Assembly: GCA_003647435.1 (NCBI GenBank) | Contig: QMMV01000105.1 | Span: 1 to 7,048, forward strand | Length of the DNA stretch: 7,048 bases | From: Deltaproteobacteria bacterium | GTDB taxonomy: Bacteria; Desulfobacterota; Desulfobacteria; Desulfobacterales; C00003060 | Reading direction: 5' to 3' | Part shown: positions 1-5,435 of the stretch, piece by piece | How positions within the stretch are numbered: position 1 is the stretch's first letter | How the letters are laid out: each line of letters begins with the position of its first letter | Notes under the pieces: model-generated | Databases searched by the model: none | What the model was told of the DNA's origin: nothing | What the model saw: only the letters and a program-made list of their open reading frames with translations | Program-made: the position numbers and the translations under genes

Positions 1-1037
1 AACATCTCAAAGCCGCTGGAAACCCTGCACCCTGCTGCTTCTGCTTTTTCTAAAAGCTTTGTTCTAATAGGGTTATATATAACATCTGCAACAGCTCCGT
101 ATCTACCCAAGACCTTCTCTGGCACCGGCATCTCATCTGCTGCGGGGTACATGCCCACGGGTGTCGTATTGACAAGACAGTCTCCGCCTCCCCTTTCAAT
201 CTCTGAAAGAGGGATAAAAGCACACTGAAATTCCTCCGCCAGTGCCTGCCCTTTTTTCGCGGACCTGTTGACGACAACGACCTTTCCTTCCTTACTTTTT
301 ATTGCATGCACAACGGCCCTTGCCGCGCCTCCGGCGCCAAGCACAACAAATTCGCGACCTTTTATTGGCAACAGGGTCTCAAGCCACGTCAGTGCGCCCA
401 CCCAGTCCGTATTTGTGCCCCGGACGATCTCATTCTCAAAAACTAATGTATTGACCGCCCCTATCATTTTGGCTGTAGCATCGGTTTCATCAAGAAGTGC
501 AATAATTTGCCTCTTAAACGGATGAGTCTCACTGGCACCTTTTATCTTCAGCGCCTTCATGCCGACGAGCGCCCCGGAAAGGTCTTTTACTTCGAAAGGG
601 AGATAAACAGCATCAAGACCGAGGAGCCTGAATGCGGCATTATGCATCACCGGACTCATGCTATGGGCTATAGGATTTCCAAGGATACCATAAATGGAAG
701 TCCTGCCGCTCATGGGAAAAAATCTATCTATGCAAGGCGACTTGAGCTTGCTGCCGCCCGCATTGGCGGATTCCGCAGCTTGCAATCTTCTTGATATAGC
801 AATCACCTTGGAAAATATTTCTTCGATTTCTTCAGCGGTGAGCGGGCCATTGTTGTGCTTCGCTAAATCCGAAAGCACAGCCTGCTCGCGACGGGGATCA
901 TATACATCCAGCTCGTTTTTAGCCTTGACCCTTCCAATCTGCAGAGAAAGTGATGCCCGATTGTTCAAGAGCTTCAGAATCTCATGATCGAGAGCATCGA
1001 TCTCCCGCCTCAGAACTTTTATAGAATCTTTGCTCAT
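1..1037 (-). CDS. aroE: Chorismate mutase–shikimate dehydrogenase fusion, 3' end cut off by the window
   Basis: The frame is open from ATG 1037 to the left edge (345 codons) and joins two enzymes. Residues 1–88 are an AroQ-type chorismate mutase (chorismate to prephenate): by alignment with the E. coli AroQ domain, R10, R27, K38, D47, R50, E51, S82 and Q86 occupy the active-site positions. After a linker (about 88–110) comes shikimate dehydrogenase (NADPH reduction of 3-dehydroshikimate): the shikimate-binding motif NPIAHSMSPVMHNAAF (121–136), catalytic Lys K175, AVNT (194–197), NTDWVGA with D211, dinucleotide loop GAGGAARA (234–241), NR (257–258) and NTTPVGMYP (290–298). Perhaps 20–35 C-terminal residues are missing. 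The ATG overlaps the aroB stop as ATGA and has only a weak ribosome site (GAGG 2 nt away), so translational coupling is likely. An oddity is E170 where the family usually has Val/Ile (GASETHPFK). The fusion partner is uncommon: AroQ domains are better known fused to prephenate dehydratase, prephenate dehydrogenase or DAHP synthase. Confidence 0.93.
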   Translation of the reverse strand, partial: MSKDSIKVLRREIDALDHEILKLLNNRASLSLQIGRVKAKNELDVYDPRREQAVLSDLAKHNNGPLTAEEIEEIFSKVIAISRRLQAAESANAGGSKLKSPCIDRFFPMSGRTSIYGILGNPIAHSMSPVMHNAAFRLLGLDAVYLPFEVKDLSGALVGMKALKIKGASETHPFKRQIIALLDETDATAKMIGAVNTLVFENEIVRGTNTDWVGALTWLETLLPIKGREFVVLGAGGAARAVVHAIKSKEGKVVVVNRSAKKGQALAEEFQCAFIPLSEIERGGGDCLVNTTPVGMYPAADEMPVPEKVLGRYGAVADVIYNPIRTKLLEKAEAAGCRVSSGFEM

Positions 1038-2128
1038 TGCCTCAGTTCTTCAATAACATCGGTGATAACATCTACCCCTACAGCGTCTGTTACGAAAGGG
1101 GCCCCTATTTTCTTTACCAGTACATAGTGGAGCTTGCTGTCCATAACCTTTTTGTCACTGGCCAGAAAGCCGACAATCTTTTTTGTCTCAAGGTCTCCTG
1201 GAACCTGGGTCGGCAGACCGTATTGCTTGATCAAATTGAGGATTCTCTTGTAAGAAGCTTGATCCAGATAGTCAAGCTTGTGCGAAATTCCGGCGGCACC
1301 TACCATACCTATCGCAACACCTTCGCCGTGAGAAAGACGATAGTCGGATGCCGCTTCCAGGGCATGCCCGAGCGTATGGCCAAAGTTGAGGATTCGTCTC
1401 AAACCCTGCTCTCGTTCATCCATTTCCACGATCCCGGCTTTTATCTTGCAGGATCGCTTTACGATATTTTTCATCAAGGCAGGCTGCTGATCAACAATGG
1501 CATCGTGTTCCCGTTCCAGCAACTTGAACATCTCTTCATCGCTTATGATGCCATATTTGATGATTTCGGCCAAGCCGTTTTTAAAATCGGCATCGGAAAG
1601 GCTCTTCAAGAATGACAACTCGATAAATACGCCTTCTGGCTGATAGAATGTGCCGAGGAGATTTTTTCCTTCCGGCAAATCGACGCCCGTCTTGCCCCCC
1701 ACGCTGCTGTCCACCTGTGCGACAAGGGTGGTAGGAATTTGTATATACGGGACTGAGCGCATGTAAATCGATGCGATGAATCCGGTCAGGTCTCCCACCA
1801 CGCCCCCGCCCAGGGCAACAAGAAGTGACTTACGGCTGGCACCCAAATTGATCAACTGGCTGACCACATCAAGGACGGTGTTCATTGATTTTGACGCCTC
1901 TCCTGCAGCTATTTCAATAATATCGACCGGAAGATTGGCTCCATTGAGTTTTTCCCTGACCAGCTCTCCGTAAAGGGGATTCACGCCTGAGTCTGTAATA
2001 ATGACATATCTGTCCGCATGGTTCCGAACCTTGACGACCAACCCCAGGCGATCGAGGATTTCCCGGCCGATGAAGATCTCGTAGGAATCGTTGCGGCCCT
2101 TATCCAGATTGACTTTAATGCGCTCCAT
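1034..2128 (-). CDS. aroB: 3-dehydroquinate synthase
   Basis: This 364-residue protein has the normal length for AroB, which converts DAHP to 3-dehydroquinate in the second step of the shikimate pathway using NAD and a divalent metal in the cytoplasm. It shows the NAD-binding signature GGGVVGDLTGF (107–117), IPTTLVAQVDSSVGGKTGVD (131–150, with K146), GLAEIIKYG (185–193), GHTLGHALE (250–258) and HGEGVAIGM (267–275). The expected zinc ligands are E188, H251 and H267; the last two have the family spacing of 16 residues. The gene starts 9 bp after the DAHP synthase stop. Its likely ribosome site, AAAGGAG, lies in the last codons of that upstream gene, 12 nt before the ATG. Its TGA stop overlaps the start of the chorismate mutase–AroE fusion. 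It is thus the middle gene of a tightly packed operon. Confidence 0.97.
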   Translation of the reverse strand: MERIKVNLDKGRNDSYEIFIGREILDRLGLVVKVRNHADRYVIITDSGVNPLYGELVREKLNGANLPVDIIEIAAGEASKSMNTVLDVVSQLINLGASRKSLLVALGGGVVGDLTGFIASIYMRSVPYIQIPTTLVAQVDSSVGGKTGVDLPEGKNLLGTFYQPEGVFIELSFLKSLSDADFKNGLAEIIKYGIISDEEMFKLLEREHDAIVDQQPALMKNIVKRSCKIKAGIVEMDEREQGLRRILNFGHTLGHALEAASDYRLSHGEGVAIGMVGAAGISHKLDYLDQASYKRILNLIKQYGLPTQVPGDLETKKIVGFLASDKKVMDSKLHYVLVKKIGAPFVTDAVGVDVITDVIEELRQ

Positions 2129-2137
2129 TTTCTGTGT

Positions 2138-3151
2138 TTACTCCTTTCGTACTACACTGGCAATTTCTTCAATTTCATCCATTAGCCTGTAAAACTTCTC
2201 CGGCTTAAGCGACTGCGGTCCGTCCGACAGGGCATGCCGGGGATCCGGATGCACTTCGATCATGAGGCCGTCGGCTCCGGCCGCAACAGCCGCCTTTGCC
2301 ATAGGCGGTACAAGCCTCCACTGGCCCACGGCGTGGCTGGGATCAACAATGACCGGCAGGTGCGTTTTTTCCTTTAAAACCGGTACCGCACTCAGATCCA
2401 GAGTGTTTCTCGTAGCAGTTTCAAAGCTGCGAATCCCGCGCTCGCACAGCATTACGCGATCATTGCCCGAGGCGAGGATGTATTCAGCAGACATCAGTAA
2501 TTCCTCTATAGTGGTCATCATCCCTCTTTTTAACAGCACGGGTTTTTTCGAATGACCCACTCCCTTCAACAAAGCGAAATTTTGTGTGTTTCTCGCCCCC
2601 ACCTGAAGCACATCGACGTAACTCTCGACAAGTTCCACGTCCGAGGCACTCATCACTTCGGTAACCACAGGCAGCCCTGTCTTCTCGCGTGCCCGTGCCA
2701 ATATCTTTAAGCCTTCTTCACCTAACCCCTGAAAACTATACGGTGAAGTCCTCGGCTTAAAGGCCCCGCCCCTCAGCATGGAGGCACCTGCTTTTTTAAC
2801 AACATAGGCAGACTCCATGAGCTGCTCTTCTGTTTCGACTGCGCACGGCCCAGCAATGACGACGAACTTAGGCCCGCCGACTGCAACATTACCGACATTA
2901 ATGATGGTATCGCCCTCCCTGCTTTCCCGGCTTGCGAGTTTATATGGCTGAAGAATCGGCACCACCTTTTCGACCCCCGGCATCATCTCGGCGCTTTTTA
3001 AAAAGACTTTCCCACGCTCATCACCAACAGCGCCAATGATGGTTCTTTCCACGCCCTTCGAGAGGTGGGCCCGATACCCGACGGATTCTATCCACCTGGT
3101 CACGTCGTCGATTTCCTTTTGTTCCGCACCTTTTTTCATCACGATGATCAT
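2138..3151 (-). CDS. aroF: 3-deoxy-7-phosphoheptulonate (DAHP) synthase, type I-beta with N-terminal regulatory domain
   Basis: The 337-residue protein condenses phosphoenolpyruvate and erythrose 4-phosphate to DAHP, the committed step of aromatic biosynthesis. Residues 1–70 form a ferredoxin-like domain starting MIIVMKKGAEQKEIDDV, as in the Thermotoga maritima enzyme, where this domain mediates feedback inhibition by Tyr/Phe. The TIM barrel follows: FVVIAGPCAVE (96–106), GGAFKPRTSPYSFQGLG (128–144), QVGARNTQNF (183–192), LLKRGM (206–211), CERGIRSF (236–243), VIVDPSHAVG (267–276) and MIEVHPDPRHALSDGPQSL (297–315). Metal ligands C103, H273, E299 and D310 are all present, each one residue beyond the T. 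maritima numbering. The ATG is preceded by GGAGGGG (3159–3165), which supports this start. It is the first structural gene of the operon and lies behind the aromatic leader attenuator, so it is likely controlled both by transcription attenuation and by feedback. The allosteric part is inferred from the family. Confidence 0.96.
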   Translation of the reverse strand: MIIVMKKGAEQKEIDDVTRWIESVGYRAHLSKGVERTIIGAVGDERGKVFLKSAEMMPGVEKVVPILQPYKLASRESREGDTIINVGNVAVGGPKFVVIAGPCAVETEEQLMESAYVVKKAGASMLRGGAFKPRTSPYSFQGLGEEGLKILARAREKTGLPVVTEVMSASDVELVESYVDVLQVGARNTQNFALLKGVGHSKKPVLLKRGMMTTIEELLMSAEYILASGNDRVMLCERGIRSFETATRNTLDLSAVPVLKEKTHLPVIVDPSHAVGQWRLVPPMAKAAVAAGADGLMIEVHPDPRHALSDGPQSLKPEKFYRLMDEIEEIASVVRKE

Positions 3152-3268
3152 TTTTCAACCCCTCCATACAAGTTAGTTCGCTACGCTCCGATACTGGATC
3201 CTGGATCCTGGATATCTTTGGACTATCCGCCATCCGGCATCCAGCAACTGTATATTTCCGATTTCCGA
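3152..3268. other. Untranslated spacer between the leader region and aroF, with heptamer duplications
   Basis: The rest of the leader holds no gene or further terminator that I can see. Reading the plus strand, TTTCCGA is duplicated just at its upstream edge (3255–3268), TGGATCC is duplicated in tandem (3195–3208), and TTAGTTCGCTACGCTC (3173–3188) matches, inverted and with one mismatch, a motif at 5230–5245. Confidence 0.6.
3159..3165 (-). promoter_or_regulatory. Ribosome binding site of aroF
   Basis: On the minus strand GGAGGGG stands a few bases before the DAHP synthase ATG (spacing about 7–9 nt). It is a strong anti-16S match and fixes the ATG at 3151, just downstream of the leader region. 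Confidence 0.8.
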
Positions 3269-3445
3269 TTAAAATCCTTTTTCAACCGACAACCAACAAT
3301 CATCCATCACCCGATGCTTGCCCTTCCGAATAAAAAGGGCCGCGGGGACCTTGCTCCCGCGACCCTTTTCCATCAAACAAAAAAGCCGCGGGCAGGCATT
3401 TCGGTCTGCCGGCGGCTTAAGGTTTTCTACGGATGGGCTATTCAT
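3269..3445 (-). CDS. Possible 58-residue ORF running through both leader terminators
   Basis: ATG 3445 opens a 58-codon frame ending at TAA 3269. It begins MNSPSVENLKPPADRNACPR. Its start overlaps the leader peptide stop by 8 nt and is preceded by AAGGAGG at the ideal 7-nt distance, the best ribosome site in the window. The frame passes through both arms of T1 and T2, which makes an ordinary protein unlikely. Its translation could, however, melt the hairpins and help polymerase reach aroF. No recognisable domain is present. It may be a chance frame, and the ribosome site may instead be a pausing element. Confidence 0.25.
   Translation of the reverse strand: MNSPSVENLKPPADRNACPRLFCLMEKGRGSKVPAALFIRKGKHRVMDDCWLSVEKGF
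3332..3369 (-). terminator. Second intrinsic terminator hairpin T2 in the aroF leader
   Basis: AAAAGGGTCGCGGG (3369–3356) pairs with CCCGCGGCCCTTTT (3346–3333), 14 pairs with one G·U and a 9-nt loop, ending in a T-run. The A-tract on the other arm makes it look bidirectional. It stands only 13 bp after T1, still upstream of aroF. Either it is a back-up terminator for the attenuated transcript or a second regulated barrier. No obvious antiterminator partner for it was found by eye. Confidence 0.8.
3379..3418 (-). terminator. Intrinsic terminator T1 of the attenuator
   Basis: On the minus strand AAGCCGC-C-GGCAG (3418–3406) pairs with CTGCC-C-GCGGCTT (3395–3383): 12 pairs around a single C·C mismatch, with a 10-nt loop, followed directly by more T's (3382–3379). 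It lies 20 nt past the leader peptide stop and about 230 bp before aroF, in the same direction, so it acts as a conditional rather than an end-of-gene terminator. Confidence 0.88.
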
Positions 3446-3477
3446 TCCATGACCTCCTTACAAGCCCCGGACAGACC
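3403..3477 (-). promoter_or_regulatory. Antiterminator stem of the attenuator (segments 2 and 3)
   Basis: Segment 2 (3477–3462) is complementary to segment 3 (3418–3403) over 15 base pairs: GGUCUG/CAGACC, CCGG/CCGG and GGCUU/AAGCC, with one single-base bulge on each side. Segment 3 is also the 5' arm of the terminator, so forming this stem prevents termination. The loop (3461–3419) contains the leader stop codon and a strong AAGGAGG ribosome site. Confidence 0.8.
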
Positions 3478-3542
3478 TGTCCGAAGTACCAATAGTAATA
3501 GCCAAAATAGAATAAGCCCTTTTCCGCGTGCTTTCTAAGCAT
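3438..3542 (-). CDS. Aromatic-rich leader peptide of the aro operon attenuator (34 aa)
   Basis: A 34-codon frame starts at ATG 3542 and ends at TAG 3438. Its residues 11–20 read FYFGYYYWYF (three Phe, five Tyr, one Trp and one Gly). A consecutive run of nine aromatic codons in ten, just upstream of a terminator and of DAHP synthase, is the hallmark of a ribosome-stalling leader peptide, as in the trp and pheA leaders of enterobacteria. AAGGA (3557–3553) lies 10 nt before the ATG, and the promoter at 3576–3604 would give a 5' leader of roughly 27 nt. The same frame is open further upstream, to an ATG at 3560 (which would leave almost no 5' leader) and to one at 3668 that overlaps the cyclase stop as ATGA, giving a 76-residue product with a hydrophobic N-terminal stretch. 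I prefer the short start because the promoter lies inside the longer frame and the RNA structures fit. The peptide itself probably has no function beyond sensing charged tRNA-Phe, tRNA-Tyr and tRNA-Trp. Confidence 0.82.
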   Translation of the reverse strand: MLRKHAEKGLFYFGYYYWYFGQVCPGLVRRSWNE

Positions 3543-3575
3543 TGAATTTTGATCCTTCATTGAAATAACACGGCG

Positions 3576-3604
3576 ATTCTGCCATGCTAAAGATAAGATG
3601 TCAA
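3576..3604 (-). promoter_or_regulatory. Sigma70-like promoter of the aro operon leader
   Basis: On the minus strand a perfect -35 box TTGACA (3604–3599) is separated by exactly 17 bp from CAGAAT (3581–3576, four of six matches to the -10 consensus). The predicted transcription start is near 3569, about 27 nt before the leader peptide ATG. The promoter lies in the short gap after the adenylate cyclase stop, so the aro operon can be transcribed independently of the cyclase. Confidence 0.7.
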
Positions 3605-3620
3605 GCAAAAAAATGATGAT

Positions 3621-3663
3621 AAAAAATCGCTGCCACCAGGGTGTTGCCGAAATTCTTTCAGCG
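3621..3663 (-). terminator. Weak possible terminator after the adenylate cyclase
   Basis: Directly after the cyclase stop, CGCTG (3663–3659) can pair with CAGCG (3632–3628), which is followed by A and six T's (3626–3621). The stem is only five pairs with a long loop, so termination would be inefficient and some cyclase transcripts could run into the aro leader. Confidence 0.25.
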
Positions 3664-3664
3664 C

Positions 3665-4600
3665 TCATTTCTTCGAAGCAGAGGCCTTCTCATCAATGAC
3701 GTTGAATACCCGAATCGGCTTGAACTTACCCCTGGCGTGAATCGGCTCGAGTTCGACAAGTTCGAAAAGGTCTCCTATGAACTTGCGGGTATCCTCGGAG
3801 ATAAGAATCTGTTTTGCCTTGGCTGTTGAACAAAGCCTCGATGCAGTGTTCACCGCATCTCCGATTACCGAGTAACTCATCGTCCGGGTAGAGCCAATAT
3901 AGCCGGCTACAACATTGCCTGTGTTGATCCCGATGCCAATCTGGATCTCTGATTTCCCGCTGGCGGTGCGCCTCTTGTTGAACTCGACCAGTGCAGATTG
4001 CATATCGAGAGCGGCACGAACGGCGCGGACAGGGTCATCCGCATGTGTGACCGGTGCACCCCAGATTACCATCATCTCGTCTCCTATGAACTTGTCCACA
4101 GTTCCCTCGTGGCGGAATACCTTGTCAACCATCACCTCGAAGTACTCGTTGAGCATCTGGAGCATTTCTGACGGCGGGGTTTTTTCACTCATGGCCGTGA
4201 AACCGCAGATATCGGCAAACAGGACTGTGGCCATGCGGCTTTCGCCTCCCTTTTCTACCTTCAATTCCCCCGATACCACCCTTTCAGCTAAGTCAGGCGA
4301 AAGTAGCTTCTGGAACCGGGCCCGAGTCGCCGCATCCTTCTGCATTTTTTCCGCCGCTTTTTTTCGCTCGTTCATGGTGAATTGAGTGTGGGCGCCATAA
4401 ATCACAAAAAGGCATACGACTATTAAACGCGCCCAGATTTGATCGATATCAGGCCCGAGCAACTGCTGAAAAAAGTTGCTCTTATATGACAGAAAAATCG
4501 ACAGTAACGACTCAAGAATCCAGTACACCGCGGCGAGCCCAAATCCAATCAGCACCATTTGATCGGTTATGCCCACGCGACTTTTACTCGCTTTCTTCAT
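3665..4600 (-). CDS. Membrane-anchored class III adenylate cyclase
   Basis: The 311-residue protein should make cyclic AMP from ATP. Two membrane segments lie at about residues 16–37 (VLIGFGLAAVYWILESLLSIFL) and 58–74, joined by a short loop, and are followed by a charged helix (about 77–100) leading to the class III catalytic domain (about 120–300). The catalytic set looks complete: first metal Asp in FADICGF (D130), second in GDEMMVIWG (D174), adenine-selecting Lys K170 (VDKFIGDE) and Asp D248, and the transition-state pair N251 and R255 in GDAVNTASRL. The Lys–Asp pair predicts ATP rather than GTP as substrate. Within the short membrane part I see no CHASE, HAMP or other sensor domain. The start is fixed by an in-frame TAA just before the ATG and a purine-rich AGGGGGGG site. 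The gene ends about 60 bp before the aro promoter and points the same way; no functional link is evident. Confidence 0.92.
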   Translation of the reverse strand: MKKASKSRVGITDQMVLIGFGLAAVYWILESLLSIFLSYKSNFFQQLLGPDIDQIWARLIVVCLFVIYGAHTQFTMNERKKAAEKMQKDAATRARFQKLLSPDLAERVVSGELKVEKGGESRMATVLFADICGFTAMSEKTPPSEMLQMLNEYFEVMVDKVFRHEGTVDKFIGDEMMVIWGAPVTHADDPVRAVRAALDMQSALVEFNKRRTASGKSEIQIGIGINTGNVVAGYIGSTRTMSYSVIGDAVNTASRLCSTAKAKQILISEDTRKFIGDLFELVELEPIHARGKFKPIRVFNVIDEKASASKK

Positions 4601-4697
4601 TTAAGCCCCCCCTGGTCGTTTAAGCTCACTTTCAAATGTTTCTCCCTTGTTTTTCTCAGTTCAGGTCTGTCACCAGAATTTGGCAACCTTGCGATAT

Positions 4698-4726
4698 CTG
4701 ATAGCTCAAATATTCTTATTTTTCAA
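4698..4726 (-). promoter_or_regulatory. Possible promoter for the adenylate cyclase gene
   Basis: On the minus strand TTGAAA (4726–4721) and TATCAG (4703–4698) are 17 bp apart, about 100 bp before the cyclase ATG. Each box is an imperfect sigma70 match, so this is only a candidate. Confidence 0.3.
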
Positions 4727-4764
4727 CAATATTTGTCACCCCGGGCTGATCCTGAATCTTGTAG

Positions 4765-4876
4765 CCGTTCACGGTTCACGGTTGTCCATAACATTCTCAT
4801 GTACACGTCCAACAAGGAAGGTTTAGAGGTTCGCTTCAACGATTCAAAGGTGAAAAAAAACGTCAACCGTGAACGG
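4765..4876. repeat. Long-loop inverted repeat with an internal heptamer duplication
   Basis: CCGTTCACGGTTCACGGTTG (4765–4784) faces CAACCGTGAACGG (4864–4876), which is its reverse complement apart from an extra copy of the heptamer TTCACGG in the left arm. The arms are about 80 bp apart. No coding frame between them looks real. It may be a dispersed repeat or the site of a DNA-binding protein. Confidence 0.65.
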
Positions 4877-5024
4877 TCACTGCATCTTTTTGCAAAACTG
4901 GCCAAAATCGTTTACACTGGCCTTTTACGAACCCACCAAAACCGATTGGTATAGAAATGTCTCGGAATTCCTATAACCTATTGACATCATAGATATTTAT
5001 TAGCCCTATTGCAAACTCGCTCAG

Positions 5025-5223
5025 GGAATAATGGAATGATGGAACAGTCGAATGATGTACAAGAAAAAAGAGGTTCCGACGCAGAGCATCGGAACCAGGA
5101 TAAAAAGAGGTTCCGACGCAGAGTATCGGAACCAGGATATAGAATGATTGAACAGTGGAATGATGTACAAGAAAAAAAGACCAGAATCCTCTTGAACCCA
5201 ATCTTCCACCATTCCATTATTCC
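5025..5223. repeat. 199-bp repeat element with 20-bp inverted ends and internal duplications
   Basis: The left end GGAATAATGGAATGATGGAA (5025–5044) and the right end TTCCACCATTCCATTATTCC (5204–5223) are inverted copies with one mismatch. CGCTCA lies just outside both ends in inverted orientation. Inside are two adjacent 37-bp units (5065–5101 and 5102–5138) differing at one base, each containing the palindrome GGTTCCGA...TCGGAACC. They are flanked by near-identical 37–38-bp stretches (5034–5070 and 5142–5179, GAATGATGGAACAG-type). No transposase is present, so it is either a non-autonomous MITE-like or REP-type element, or a patchwork built by duplication. Confidence 0.75.
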
Positions 5224-5302
5224 AATTGTGAGCGAAGCGAACTAAGTTCTAGGCACGGATAGAATGTGAGATCGTTACACCGGCTTTTGTAGGGTTTAGT
5301 CC

Positions 5303-5332
5303 TTGACAAGTTATGATATAATATAATATATT
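5303..5332 (+). promoter_or_regulatory. Sigma70-like promoter of the pilM-like gene
   Basis: TTGACA (5303–5308) is followed after 18 bp by TATATT (5327–5332), inside an AT-rich stretch that also contains two TATAAT copies at shorter spacing. Transcription from near 5339 would leave a roughly 100-nt untranslated leader before the TTG start. Confidence 0.55.
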
Positions 5333-5430
5333 TGAATATATTTTAAATACATAGGCGGTTATCAATCAATGCTTATATTTTCTCACCGCAACCAGTGCAG
5401 ATGCTTTTAGTACATATGCCATCCAAGCCC

Positions 5431-5435
5431 GGGAG
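5431..5435 (+). promoter_or_regulatory. Ribosome binding site supporting a TTG start
   Basis: GGGAG lies 6 nt before TTG 5442. No ATG occurs in this frame between the upstream stop TAG (5352) and the actin-like core, so this site decides the start of the pilus gene. Confidence 0.6.

Larger units (their letters stand above)
3379..3569 (-). promoter_or_regulatory. Ribosome-mediated transcription attenuator responding to Phe/Tyr/Trp
   Basis: The leader transcript (from about 3569) contains the aromatic leader peptide and three mutually exclusive pairings. 1:2: 3486–3478 pairs with 3473–3465 (nine pairs, two G·U, GGUC loop); segment 1 overlaps the Tyr19–Phe20 codons. 2:3 antiterminator: 3477–3462 (GGUCUGUCCGGGGCUU) pairs with 3418–3403, as 6 + 4 + 5 pairs separated by a bulged U on one strand and a bulged G on the other. 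3:4 terminator: 3418–3406 pairs with 3395–3383, followed by U's. Inference: with aromatic amino acids plentiful, the ribosome reads through to the TAG at 3438, 1:2 can reform behind it and 3:4 stops transcription. On starvation, a ribosome stalled in the FYFGYYYWYF codons covers segment 1, frees segment 2 to pair with 3, and lets RNA polymerase continue into aroF-aroB-aroE. Confidence 0.85.

Noticed and set aside
1037..1615. 192-codon plus-strand frame
   Set aside because: It is antisense to aroB, whose conserved motifs span the same bases; its translation shows no family motif.
3065..3538. 157-codon plus-strand frame across the aro leader
   Set aside because: It runs antisense through aroF and through the promoter-distal leader with both terminators, and has no recognisable domain.
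3621..3645. T-box-like GGTGGCAGCG followed by T-run
   Set aside because: The conserved T-box AGGGUGGNACCGCG sequence and specifier stem-loop are absent; a leader peptide explains the control region better.
3915..4385. 156-codon plus-strand frame
   Set aside because: Shadow of the adenylate cyclase catalytic domain on the other strand.
4559..4954. 131-codon plus-strand frame in the divergent region
   Set aside because: It starts antisense inside the cyclase gene, crosses the inverted repeat, has no clear ribosome site and shows no known motif.
5065..5138. CRISPR-like pair of 37-bp repeats
   Set aside because: The two units are directly adjacent with no spacer, have internal symmetry and no cas genes nearby.
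4971..5217. Several 60–76-codon minus-strand frames with LVPMLCVGTS-like sequence
   Set aside because: They are translations of the palindromic 37-bp repeat units in different frames and not genes.
5369..5410. 13-codon ORF MLIFSHRNQCRCF before the pilus gene
   Set aside because: No good ribosome site and no hairpin or terminator around it; likely chance.
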